Assembly (NCBI GenBank): GCA_005503165.1
Contig: SCNT01000017.1
Coordinates: forward strand, 1 to 64,000
Length of the DNA: 64,000 nucleotides
Source: Sphingomonadaceae bacterium 3R27E2-A
GTDB lineage: Bacteria; Pseudomonadota; Alphaproteobacteria; Sphingomonadales; Sphingomonadaceae
Reading direction: 5' to 3'
A model generated the notes under the pieces. The model did not search any database. It had not been told where the DNA came from and saw only the letters and a program-made list of their open reading frames with translations. Shown one piece after another: positions 25,868 to 33,271 of the stretch (the first letter of the stretch is position 1; every line of letters begins with the position of its first letter). Both the position numbers and the translations under genes were made by a program.

Positions 25868-27188
25868 ACCCGTCATCCACGCCCCCGGGCATCCGCCGCC
25901 CTTTCGCAAGCTCTCGCCGCTGCATCGCGCGGTCGGCGCCTCGGCGCTCGGCAATGCCGTCGAATGGTTCGACTATGGAATCTACGCCTATGGCGTGACC
26001 TATATCTCGGCCGCGCTCTTTCCCGGCGATACCGAAGAGGCGGTGCTGTTCGCGCTCGCAACCTTCGCCATATCCTTCCTCGTCCGCCCGCTCGGCGGTC
26101 TCTTCTGGGGCCCGCTCGGCGACCGCATCGGCAGGAAGTCGGTGCTGGCGATGACGATCCTGCTGATGGCGGGCGCGACCTTCGCCGTCGGGCTGATCCC
26201 CTCCTACGACAGTATCGGCTTCTGGGCGCCGACGCTGCTGATCGTCCTGCGCATGCTGCAGGGCTTTTCGACCGGCGGCGAATATGGCGGCGCCGCGACC
26301 TTCATGGCCGAATATGCGCCCGACGACCGGCGCGGCTTCTATGGCAGCTTCCTGGAATTCGGGACGCTTGCGGGTTTCGCGTTCGGCGCCGCGCTGATGC
26401 TCGGCTATTCGCTGCATCTCGGCGACGCCGCGATGCACGAATGGGGCTGGCGCATCCCGTTCCTGGTCGCAGGACCGATCGGGCTGATCGGCATGTATGT
26501 GCGGTCGAAAATGGAGGATACGCCGATCTTCCGCGAGGAAATGGCCGCGGCCGAGGCACGCCGGCCGCCCGGGCTGGGGGCGCTCGCGCGGGATTACTGG
26601 CGCCCGCTGCTGGTCGTCGGCGGACTCGTGGTCGCGCTCAATGTCGTCAACTATTCGTTGCTGAGCTACATGCCGACCTATCTCCAGCGTCGCATCGGCC
26701 TGTCGAACGACGAAGCGCTGCTCGTACCGATCGTCGGCATGCTCTTCATGATGATCTTCCTCCCGTTCGCGGGAGCGCTGTCCGACCGGGTCGGCCGGCG
26801 GCCGATGTGGCGCTGGTCGCTGATCGGCCTGCTGCTGCTGGTGGCGCCGCTCTATATGCTGATCGGAACCGGATTTGCCGGCGCCATAGCCGGGTTCATG
26901 GCGCTCGGTCTGCTCTACGTGCCGCAGCTCGCGACGATCTCGGCGACCTTTCCGGCCATGTTTCCGACCGCGGTGCGTTTCGCAGGCTTCGCCATCGCCT
27001 ATAATATTTCGACGTCGATCTTCGGCGGTACGGCGCCGATGGTCGGCAGCGGCCTGATCAGCCTGACCGGCGACCCGCTGATGCCGGCTTATTATATGAT
27101 GCTGGCATGCGTCGTCGGGCTCGTCGCGCTGCGCTATATGCCTGAGACGGCCGGGCGTTCGCTGCGCGAGGATCCCTTCGCGCGGTGA
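25860..27188 (+). CDS. MHS family MFS transporter (ProP-like osmolyte importer)
   Basis: A 442-residue transporter of the metabolite:H+ symporter group that includes ProP. The GNAVEWFDYGIYAYG opening, the GDRIGRKSVLAMTI loop, and the STGGEYGGAATFMAEYAP motif in helix 4 are typical. It lacks the long C-terminal coiled-coil osmosensor tail of E. coli ProP. Since it ends the ect operon it most likely imports ectoine, proline or betaine with protons. It overlaps the upstream MFS gene. Confidence 0.88.
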   Translation: MDKPVIHAPGHPPPFRKLSPLHRAVGASALGNAVEWFDYGIYAYGVTYISAALFPGDTEEAVLFALATFAISFLVRPLGGLFWGPLGDRIGRKSVLAMTILLMAGATFAVGLIPSYDSIGFWAPTLLIVLRMLQGFSTGGEYGGAATFMAEYAPDDRRGFYGSFLEFGTLAGFAFGAALMLGYSLHLGDAAMHEWGWRIPFLVAGPIGLIGMYVRSKMEDTPIFREEMAAAEARRPPGLGALARDYWRPLLVVGGLVVALNVVNYSLLSYMPTYLQRRIGLSNDEALLVPIVGMLFMMIFLPFAGALSDRVGRRPMWRWSLIGLLLLVAPLYMLIGTGFAGAIAGFMALGLLYVPQLATISATFPAMFPTAVRFAGFAIAYNISTSIFGGTAPMVGSGLISLTGDPLMPAYYMMLACVVGLVALRYMPETAGRSLREDPFAR

Positions 27189-27292
27189 GATCGCCGAAGC
27201 CCGGGACCGGAAGTGGTTACACGCATCGGCGGGCCACCCGACCCCGGCGGCGGCGCAATGGTGAAATCCGGGGCCGCAAAACGGCAAGAAGG

Positions 27293-27310
27293 CCGCGCCT
27301 TTCGGCGCGG
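27293..27310 (-). terminator. Probable terminator of tRNA-Leu
   Basis: A perfect ccgcgcc / ggcgcgg hairpin with a four-base loop lies 42 bases past the 3' end of the tRNA. On the minus strand it is followed by CCTTCTTGCCGTTTT, moderately T-rich. Confidence 0.55.
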
Positions 27311-27351
27311 TCTCAAATAAAACCGAATTAAGTCTAATACTTAACACTGGG

Positions 27352-27438
27352 TGGTGCGGTCGAGAAGACTCGAACTTCCACGGCCTTTCGGCCACAACGA
27401 CCTCAACGTTGCGCGTCTACCAGTTCCGCCACGACCGC
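27352..27438 (-). tRNA. tRNA-Leu (anticodon GAG)
   Basis: The minus strand folds as a class II tRNA of 87 bases including an encoded CCA. Acceptor arms GCGGTCG / CGACCGC, anticodon stem CAACG / CGTTG with loop TTGAGGT (anticodon GAG), a short variable arm tggccgaaaggcc, and a TTCGAGT T-loop are all visible. It reads CUC and CUU codons. Confidence 0.97.
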
Positions 27439-27483
27439 ACATCATGATGGTCCGGATCGAGTCCGGCACCAGGTAGGAGCGGG

Positions 27484-27512
27484 CGCCTAGCAAAGCTTTC
27501 CGGGCGATGCAA
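27484..27512 (-). promoter_or_regulatory. Promoter of tRNA-Leu
   Basis: On the minus strand TTGCAT (27512-27507) is followed after exactly 17 bases by TAGGCG (27489-27484). It lies about 40 bases upstream of the mature tRNA. The -10 is imperfect, as is usual in high-GC alphaproteobacteria. Confidence 0.45.
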
Positions 27513-27572
27513 GCGACCACGGCCGCATTTATTTTTGCAGCTGCGAAGAAGCCGGGCGGCGCTCAGCCGCGG

Positions 27573-27647
27573 CTGTCACCAAAGCGACTCCAAAGAGTCA
27601 CTCAAATGTCATCGCTCTGGCGTCAGACCGTCACCGAATCACCCTAG
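27573..27647 (+). promoter_or_regulatory. PhoB-box array and promoter for the lipoprotein/TonB receptor unit
   Basis: Half-sites like CTGTCAY recur every 11 bp: CTGTCAC (27573), a poor match at 27584, GAGTCAC (27595), ATGTCAT (27606), CTGGCGT (27617) and CCGTCAC (27628). PhoB is known to bind tandem 7-bp repeats with this period. A CCTAG element begins 15 bp after the start of the last half-site, the same spacing as in the array before gspC. Confidence 0.68.
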
Positions 27648-27757
27648 TGGCGGCCCCATCGGGGGGCGGCGGAATGATTTCGCCGTTCCTGCCGGTGACT
27701 TTCAGCAGGGGCGCCGCCCGGCGTTTTGGGCGCGCACAGCGGATAACGGAGATTTTC

Positions 27758-29317
27758 ATGGCGGCTTTCGCGCGCGTTCGTTTGGTCATGCTCAGCGGCG
27801 TGGCCTGTTCCATTCTGGCCGCCTGCGGCGCCGACGGCGTCGCCTCGCCCGGCGAAGGCGTGATCGTGATCCCGGCGCCGACGCCGACCCCCACGCCGAC
27901 GCCGACCCCGACGCCGACCCCGACGGGCGTCACCCCCGCCGCTGCCTGCCCGACGATCGCCGGCCCCGCGCTCACCGACCTCGGCACCATCACCGGCCCG
28001 CAGGGCACCTGGCGCAACTGCGGCTTCCCCGCGCGCTTCACCACCACCACCGCGATCCCCAAGGTCCCGGGCGTGATCTATTCGCTCCCCGGCCGCGTCG
28101 ACGTCGGCACCGACCAGGGCGCGACCAGCACCAACACCGACGTCACGCTGACGATCGATCCGGGCGTGACCATCTTCGGCGCGACGGGCGTGTCGTTCCT
28201 GGTCGTCAACCGCGGCAACCGCATCGACGCGGTCGGCACCCCGACCCAGCCGATCGTCTTCACCGGCCGCGGCAACGTCGTCGGCTCGGCCGATGACAAC
28301 ACCTCGCAGCTGTGGGGCGGCGTCGTCCTGCTCGGCCGCGCGCCGATCACCGACTGCCTCGCGCCGGGCGCCACGCCGGGCACCGCGGCCTGCGAACGCG
28401 ACACCGAAGGCACCTCGAACGCGCTTTATGGCGGCGCGCAGCCGGCCGACAATTCGGGCCGCATGTCGTACGTCCAGATCCGCTATTCGGGCTTCATCCT
28501 GTCGGCGGCGAGCGAACTGCAGGGCCTGACCCCCTCGGGCGTCGGTTCGGGCACCACGATCGAGAATATCCAGATCCACAACAGCTCGGACGACGGCATC
28601 GAAGTGTTCGGCGGCCGCGTGAACATGCGCAACCTCGCCATCACCGGCGCGGAAGACGACGGCCTCGACACCGACGTCGGCTACAAGGGCAATGTCCAGT
28701 TCCTGCTCGCGGTGCAGCGGGCGGGCGGCTCGGTCGGCGACTCGATGCTCGAGATCGACTCGAACGGCAACGAAGACACGACCCCGCGCCAGAATGTCGC
28801 GCTGTCGAACTTCACCTTCATCCACCGCGCCAATGCCGCTGGCAATACCGCTTCGATCCTGATCCGCGGCGGTGCCGACTATCGCTTCATGAACGGCGTG
28901 ATCGCGGCGCCGGGCATCTCGTGCCTGCGCATCAACTCGGCGACCACGGTGCAGACCGCAGGCCCCGACGAAGCCGGTCCGCCGAAGTTCGACTCGGTCA
29001 ACATGCAGTGCGGCGGCGCCAGCCCTTTCCTGGGCACCGGCGGCGTCACCAACGACCAGGTCGCGGCGATCTTCAACGCGGGCACCAACAACAGCTCGAG
29101 CTTCGTCCCGACGCTCGCCAGCGTGTTCATCAACGGCTCGGCCGAAACCGCCCGTCCGGCGTTCAACCCGGTTCCGATCAACGCCTTCTTCGCGAACGCG
29201 GGTTATGTCGGCGCCGTGCGCGATGCCGCCGACACGCGCTTCACGGGCTGGACCTGCAACTCGGCGACCGCGAACTTCGGTTCGTCGAGCGCCGCCTGCA
29301 CGCTCATCCCGGTCTGA
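27758..29317 (+). CDS. Surface lipoprotein with Pro-Thr linker, TonB receptor-linked
   Basis: A 519-residue lipoprotein. The signal peptide ends in L-A-A-C at about residue 23, followed by a short spacer and a (Pro-Thr)n linker near residues 43-60. The rest is a secreted beta-rich domain with repeated patterns such as NIQIHNSSDDGIEVFGG and NLAITGAEDDGLDTDVG, which suggest a right-handed parallel beta-helix. The start at 27758 has an ggag ribosome site. A TonB receptor gene follows 88 bp downstream and a type II secretion operon comes next. A Pho-box array precedes it. It may be a surface-exposed or released partner of the receptor and a secretion substrate (inference); its ligand is unknown. 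Confidence 0.82.
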   Translation: MAAFARVRLVMLSGVACSILAACGADGVASPGEGVIVIPAPTPTPTPTPTPTPTPTGVTPAAACPTIAGPALTDLGTITGPQGTWRNCGFPARFTTTTAIPKVPGVIYSLPGRVDVGTDQGATSTNTDVTLTIDPGVTIFGATGVSFLVVNRGNRIDAVGTPTQPIVFTGRGNVVGSADDNTSQLWGGVVLLGRAPITDCLAPGATPGTAACERDTEGTSNALYGGAQPADNSGRMSYVQIRYSGFILSAASELQGLTPSGVGSGTTIENIQIHNSSDDGIEVFGGRVNMRNLAITGAEDDGLDTDVGYKGNVQFLLAVQRAGGSVGDSMLEIDSNGNEDTTPRQNVALSNFTFIHRANAAGNTASILIRGGADYRFMNGVIAAPGISCLRINSATTVQTAGPDEAGPPKFDSVNMQCGGASPFLGTGGVTNDQVAAIFNAGTNNSSSFVPTLASVFINGSAETARPAFNPVPINAFFANAGYVGAVRDAADTRFTGWTCNSATANFGSSSAACTLIPV

Positions 29318-29405
29318 CGCGCCGACGTTTCGAATATTGGGGCGGGGCGCACCGACGGCGGAGCGCCTCGCCCCCTATCCCATCTGCAAACAGGGGTTTC
29401 CTATC

Positions 29406-32114
29406 ATGACCACGCGGCCGCTCTTCGCCAGCCTGCTGCTTATCTCGTCGGCTCTGGTGTCCCCCGCGGCGCTGGCGCAGGACGCCGTCCAGTCGACCCC
29501 GCCGACCGAGGATGTCGCCGAGCCCTCGACCGACGCGGCGCCGGGCGACGTTCCCGCCGAAGAAGAGCCCGACGTCTCGATCCCCGGCGGCGCCGACCAG
29601 GAAATCGTCGTCACCGGCCGCTATACCCCCAATGTCGTCCGCGCGACCCCCGAAGTCGTGTCGGTGCTGTCGTCGGCCGACATCGCGCGCACCGGCGAAG
29701 GCGACATCTCGGGCTCGCTCCAGCGCGTGACCGGCCTCAGCGTCGTCGGCGGCGGCTTCGTCTATGTCCGCGGCCTCGGCGACCGTTATTCGCTCGCGCT
29801 CCTGAACGGTTCGCCGCTGCCCAGCCCCGAACCGCTGAAGCGCGTCGTCCCGCTCGACATCTTCCCCTCGAACGTCATCGATTCGACGCTCGTCCAGAAA
29901 AGCTATTCGGCGAACTTCCCCGGCGAATTCGGCGGCGGCGTGATCAACCTCACGACCAAGGCGACCCCGCGCGAGAGCTTCCTGACCTTCTCGGGCGGCG
30001 TTGGCTGGGACAGCGAGACGACCAACGAACTCGGCTATACCTATTATGGCAGCGATACCGACTGGACCGGCTTCGACGACGGCACGCGCGACATCCCGCC
30101 GCTGCTGAGCGCCGCGCTGGCGAGCGGCAAGCCGATCCTCGAGGGCGCCGACTTCACGCAGGACGATCTCGAAGCGATCCAGATGGAGTTGGTCAACGCG
30201 GAGACGACGCTCCTCCAGCAGAACAACCATATCCCGGTGAACTGGTCGGCGGGCGTCACCGGCGGCACGACGATCACGCTGCCCGACGGCGAACTCGGCA
30301 TCATCGCGACCGCGGGGATCAGCAACAAGTGGCGCACCCGCGACACGCTGCAGCAGACGACGCTGAACCAGGACCTCTCGGGCGATCCGCAGACGAGTTT
30401 CAACCGCGTCATCACCGACAATCGCATCGTGGTGAACGGCCTGCTCGGTTTCGGGCTCGAGCTGGGCGATCACAAATTCCGCTGGACCAACCTCTATATC
30501 CGCGACACGCTGAAGCAGGCGCGGCTGGGCCTCGGCAGCGATGCGAACCAGGTGGGCCGCGACATCCTGAAGCAGGACACCGCCTGGTACGAGCGCCAGC
30601 TGATCAACACGCAGCTGGTGGCCGAATTCGACTTCGACCAGCTCCAGCTCGACCTGCGCGGCGGCTACGCCAATTCGCAGCGCGAGGCGCCCTATGAGCG
30701 CAGCTTCACCTATGTGCGCACCAACCTGCCGCTCGCGCAGGACCCCACGGGCGACAAGTTTATCAACGACCTCGGCGGCAACCGCGGCGACGCGACGATC
30801 GCCTTCTCGGACCTCAACGAGGATCTGTGGTCCGGCGGGATCGACCTGTCGTACGAGCTGGCGCCCCGGATCACCGCGACGGTCGGCTATGCCTATACCG
30901 ACACCCACCGTGTTGCGGTGCGCCGCGCCTTCCAGTTCCGCGCCTCGGGCCTGCCGGTGCCGGTGACGCAGCTGCGTCCCGACTATCTGCTCTCGGATGC
31001 GTCGATCCAGCTCTATGACATCACGCTGATCGAAACCTCGGCGCAGGACGGCACCGCGGCGTTCGAGGCCGATCTGGTGACCCACGCGGGATATGCGCAG
31101 CTGCAGGCCGAGCTGACTTCGGGCGTCAACATCAACGCCGGCGTGCGTTACGAGGACGGCAAGCAGACCGTCGTGCCGGTCGACCTGTTCAATACCGGCG
31201 GCGGCGCGATTGTCGCGACGAACCTCAAGAACGACTATTGGCTGCCGGCGGTCACGCTGACGTGGGAAGTCGCGCCCGATATGCAGCTGCGCGTCAGCGG
31301 GTCGAAGACGATCGCGCGACCCCAGTTCCGCGAACTGATCGCGCAGGTCTATCTCGATCCCGATTCGAACCGTCAGTTCCGTGGCAACCCGTCGCTGACC
31401 GACAGCGAACTGTGGAATGCCGAGGCGCGTTACGAATGGTATTTCGCGCGCGACCAGCGCGTGACCGTCGCGGGCTTCTACAAGTCGATCGACCGCCCGA
31501 TCGAGGCCTATACCTCGATCAGCACCGACTCGCTCGCCAACACCAGTTTCGCCAACGCGCCGAAGGCGACGCTCTACGGCGCCGAGTTCGAGGTGCAGAA
31601 ATATATTCCGCTCGACACGCTCTCGGACTCGGCCTTCTGGCAGAGCCGCCGCCTCGTCCTGATCGGCAACTATACCTGGACCCAGTCGGAAATTAAGGTT
31701 GGCGCGGGCGACACCACCGTGATCAACGGCGTCGAACTCGATGCGAACGACTTCTTCTTCGACGGCTCGCCGCTCACCGGCCAGTCGGACCATCTGGTCA
31801 ACGTCCAGATCGGTCTCGAGGACCAGGACAAATTGTCGCAGCAGACCCTGCTGCTCACCTACGCCAGCCCGCGCATCACCAGCCGCGGTCCGTCGGGCCA
31901 GCCCGACATTCGCGAAAAGCCGGGAATCCAGCTCGACTTCGTCGCGCGCCAGGGCTTCACCGTTTTCGGCAAGGAAATCGAGCTCAAGTTCGAAGCGCGC
32001 AACCTGACCGGCCGCACCTTCAAGGAAGTGCAGGAATCGGGCGACAACCAGATTTTCCTCAACCGCTACAAGCTCGGCCGCAGCTTCTCGCTGGGAGCCT
32101 CGCTGAAGTTCTGA
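29406..32114 (+). CDS. TonB-dependent receptor (lipoprotein-linked)
   Basis: A 902-residue outer-membrane receptor. Signal peptide to about ALAQ, an acidic Pro/Glu-rich spacer (residues 27-65), the TonB box-like QEIVVTGRYTPN, a plug with GGGFVYVRGLGDRYSLALLNGSPLP, and a beta-barrel ending in SLGASLKF. The plug sequence VRGLGDRY with PLDIFPSNVIDS is typical of the large sphingomonad and Caulobacter receptor group. It forms a unit with the upstream lipoprotein gene and should share its Pho-type promoter. The substrate may be a phosphorus source, but this is inferred from regulation only. Confidence 0.92.
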   Translation: MTTRPLFASLLLISSALVSPAALAQDAVQSTPPTEDVAEPSTDAAPGDVPAEEEPDVSIPGGADQEIVVTGRYTPNVVRATPEVVSVLSSADIARTGEGDISGSLQRVTGLSVVGGGFVYVRGLGDRYSLALLNGSPLPSPEPLKRVVPLDIFPSNVIDSTLVQKSYSANFPGEFGGGVINLTTKATPRESFLTFSGGVGWDSETTNELGYTYYGSDTDWTGFDDGTRDIPPLLSAALASGKPILEGADFTQDDLEAIQMELVNAETTLLQQNNHIPVNWSAGVTGGTTITLPDGELGIIATAGISNKWRTRDTLQQTTLNQDLSGDPQTSFNRVITDNRIVVNGLLGFGLELGDHKFRWTNLYIRDTLKQARLGLGSDANQVGRDILKQDTAWYERQLINTQLVAEFDFDQLQLDLRGGYANSQREAPYERSFTYVRTNLPLAQDPTGDKFINDLGGNRGDATIAFSDLNEDLWSGGIDLSYELAPRITATVGYAYTDTHRVAVRRAFQFRASGLPVPVTQLRPDYLLSDASIQLYDITLIETSAQDGTAAFEADLVTHAGYAQLQAELTSGVNINAGVRYEDGKQTVVPVDLFNTGGGAIVATNLKNDYWLPAVTLTWEVAPDMQLRVSGSKTIARPQFRELIAQVYLDPDSNRQFRGNPSLTDSELWNAEARYEWYFARDQRVTVAGFYKSIDRPIEAYTSISTDSLANTSFANAPKATLYGAEFEVQKYIPLDTLSDSAFWQSRRLVLIGNYTWTQSEIKVGAGDTTVINGVELDANDFFFDGSPLTGQSDHLVNVQIGLEDQDKLSQQTLLLTYASPRITSRGPSGQPDIREKPGIQLDFVARQGFTVFGKEIELKFEARNLTGRTFKEVQESGDNQIFLNRYKLGRSFSLGASLKF

Positions 32115-32121
32115 GGCCGAA

Positions 32122-32256
32122 CATCCTCCCCCTGGCCGCAGGCCATGGGGAGGGGGCCGCCGCGAAGCGGTGGTGGAGGGGCGGCGACCTCGCGTCATGG
32201 CCCCTCCGTCAGCCCTCCGGGCTGACACCTCCCCATGGCTGCACCACAGGGAGGAT
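32122..32256. repeat. Interspersed repeat family B, copy 3
   Basis: Starts catcctccccctggccgcag, contains gtggtggaggggcggc and catggcccctccgtcagccc, and ends cctccccatggctgcaccacagggaggat. It fills most of the gap between the receptor stop and the gspC promoter and may terminate the receptor transcript. Confidence 0.72.
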
Positions 32257-32290
32257 CGCAAACAGGCGACCGCAGGGCAGACTCGCCCGA

Positions 32291-32343
32291 TTGTCAAAAA
32301 ACTGTAATCTTCCCGTCAGCTGATTGTCACCGATCGCCCCTAG
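32291..32343 (+). promoter_or_regulatory. PhoB-box array and promoter of the type II secretion operon
   Basis: Four tandem half-sites with an exact 11-bp period: TTGTCAA (32291), CTGTAAT (32302), CCGTCAG (32313) and TTGTCAC (32324), each separated by four bases. CCTAG (32339-32343) begins 15 bp after the start of the last half-site, as at 27628/27643. The known PhoB consensus is CTGTCAT repeats at this period. Confidence 0.72.
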
Positions 32344-32389
32344 GCGATTCGCGAGACGCAATTTCAGGCGGGGGTAAGACGGGCTTTTC

Positions 32390-33265
32390 ATGGCGACGCT
32401 GATGTCCGGATCGGCTCTTCGGCTGCCACGCGGCCTGCCCGCATGGCTGCGCGTTCGCCGTTCGCCGCGCGCGATGTGGCCGCTGCTGCTCGTCGGCCTG
32501 CTGGCGCTGCTGCTCGCGGTGCAGGCGGTGCGGCTGGTCTGGACGCTGATCACCCCGCTGTCGCCGCTCGGCGCGTGGCAGCCGCAGACCGCGGTGATCG
32601 CTTCGCCCGCCGAACGCCGCGCGCTGTTCGCCGGCTTCGATCCCTTCTTCCGCACCGGCGGGCAGGGTCCTGCCAGCGCCACCGTCACCGCGCTCGGGCT
32701 CACGCTCTTCGGCGTCAACATCAACGAGGCGACCGGCGGCGGCTCGGCGATCATCGCGGGCGAGGACGGGGTCCAGTCGAGCTACGCCGTCGGCGAGGAG
32801 ATTGCGCCGGGGGTCAAGCTCGTCGGGGTTGCCTTCGACCATGTGCTGCTCGACCGCGGCGGCGCGCGCGAGAGCCTGTTCCTCGACCAGAGCGGCGACG
32901 CCGCGGTCGCGGCGCCCGCGACCCCGCTGCCCGCCCCGACGCCGGTCGGTGCGCCCGCCGCCGATCCCAATGCCGTTGCCGGCGAACTCTCGCCCGCCGC
33001 GCTCAAGGCCGGGGTCGGCTTCGCCCCGCGCACCGAAAATGGCAAGGTCACGGGCGTCGTGGTCCAGCCGCAGGGCGACGGCGCGATCTTCCGCGCCGCG
33101 GGCCTGCGCCCCGGCGACGTCGTGCGCGGCGTCAACGGCCGCCCCATCGGGTCGGCGGGCGACGCCGCCGCGCTCGCCAGCCAGTTCGCACCGGGTGCGC
33201 GCATCTCGCTCGAAATCGAGCGCGGGGCGCAGGTCATCCCGATCGCCATTTTTGTTTCGAAGTAA
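32390..33265 (+). CDS. gspC: Type II secretion protein GspC
   Basis: The 291-residue inner-membrane clamp that links the secretin GspD to the inner-membrane platform. A short cytoplasmic tail is followed by one membrane helix at about residues 27-48 (WPLLLVGLLALLLAVQAV), then the periplasmic homology region (TALGLTLFGVNINEATGGGSAII) and a C-terminal PDZ-like domain around residues 200-290 (GLRPGDVVRGVNGRPIGSAGDAAAL). It is the first gene of a 13-gene operon and is preceded by a four-half-site Pho box. gspD starts six bases after its stop. Confidence 0.92.
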   Translation: MATLMSGSALRLPRGLPAWLRVRRSPRAMWPLLLVGLLALLLAVQAVRLVWTLITPLSPLGAWQPQTAVIASPAERRALFAGFDPFFRTGGQGPASATVTALGLTLFGVNINEATGGGSAIIAGEDGVQSSYAVGEEIAPGVKLVGVAFDHVLLDRGGARESLFLDQSGDAAVAAPATPLPAPTPVGAPAADPNAVAGELSPAALKAGVGFAPRTENGKVTGVVVQPQGDGAIFRAAGLRPGDVVRGVNGRPIGSAGDAAALASQFAPGARISLEIERGAQVIPIAIFVSK

Positions 33266-33271
33266 GGCTCT

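Noticed and set aside
27352..27438. tRNA-Leu as an integration site for a genomic island
   Set aside because: No integrase and no repeated tRNA 3' end was seen on either side, and neighbouring genes are ordinary chromosomal genes.
29304..32297. 997-residue open frame antisense to the TonB receptor
   Set aside because: High-GC genes leave long open antisense frames. The sense frame has a signal peptide, plug and barrel; the antisense one has no recognisable domain.
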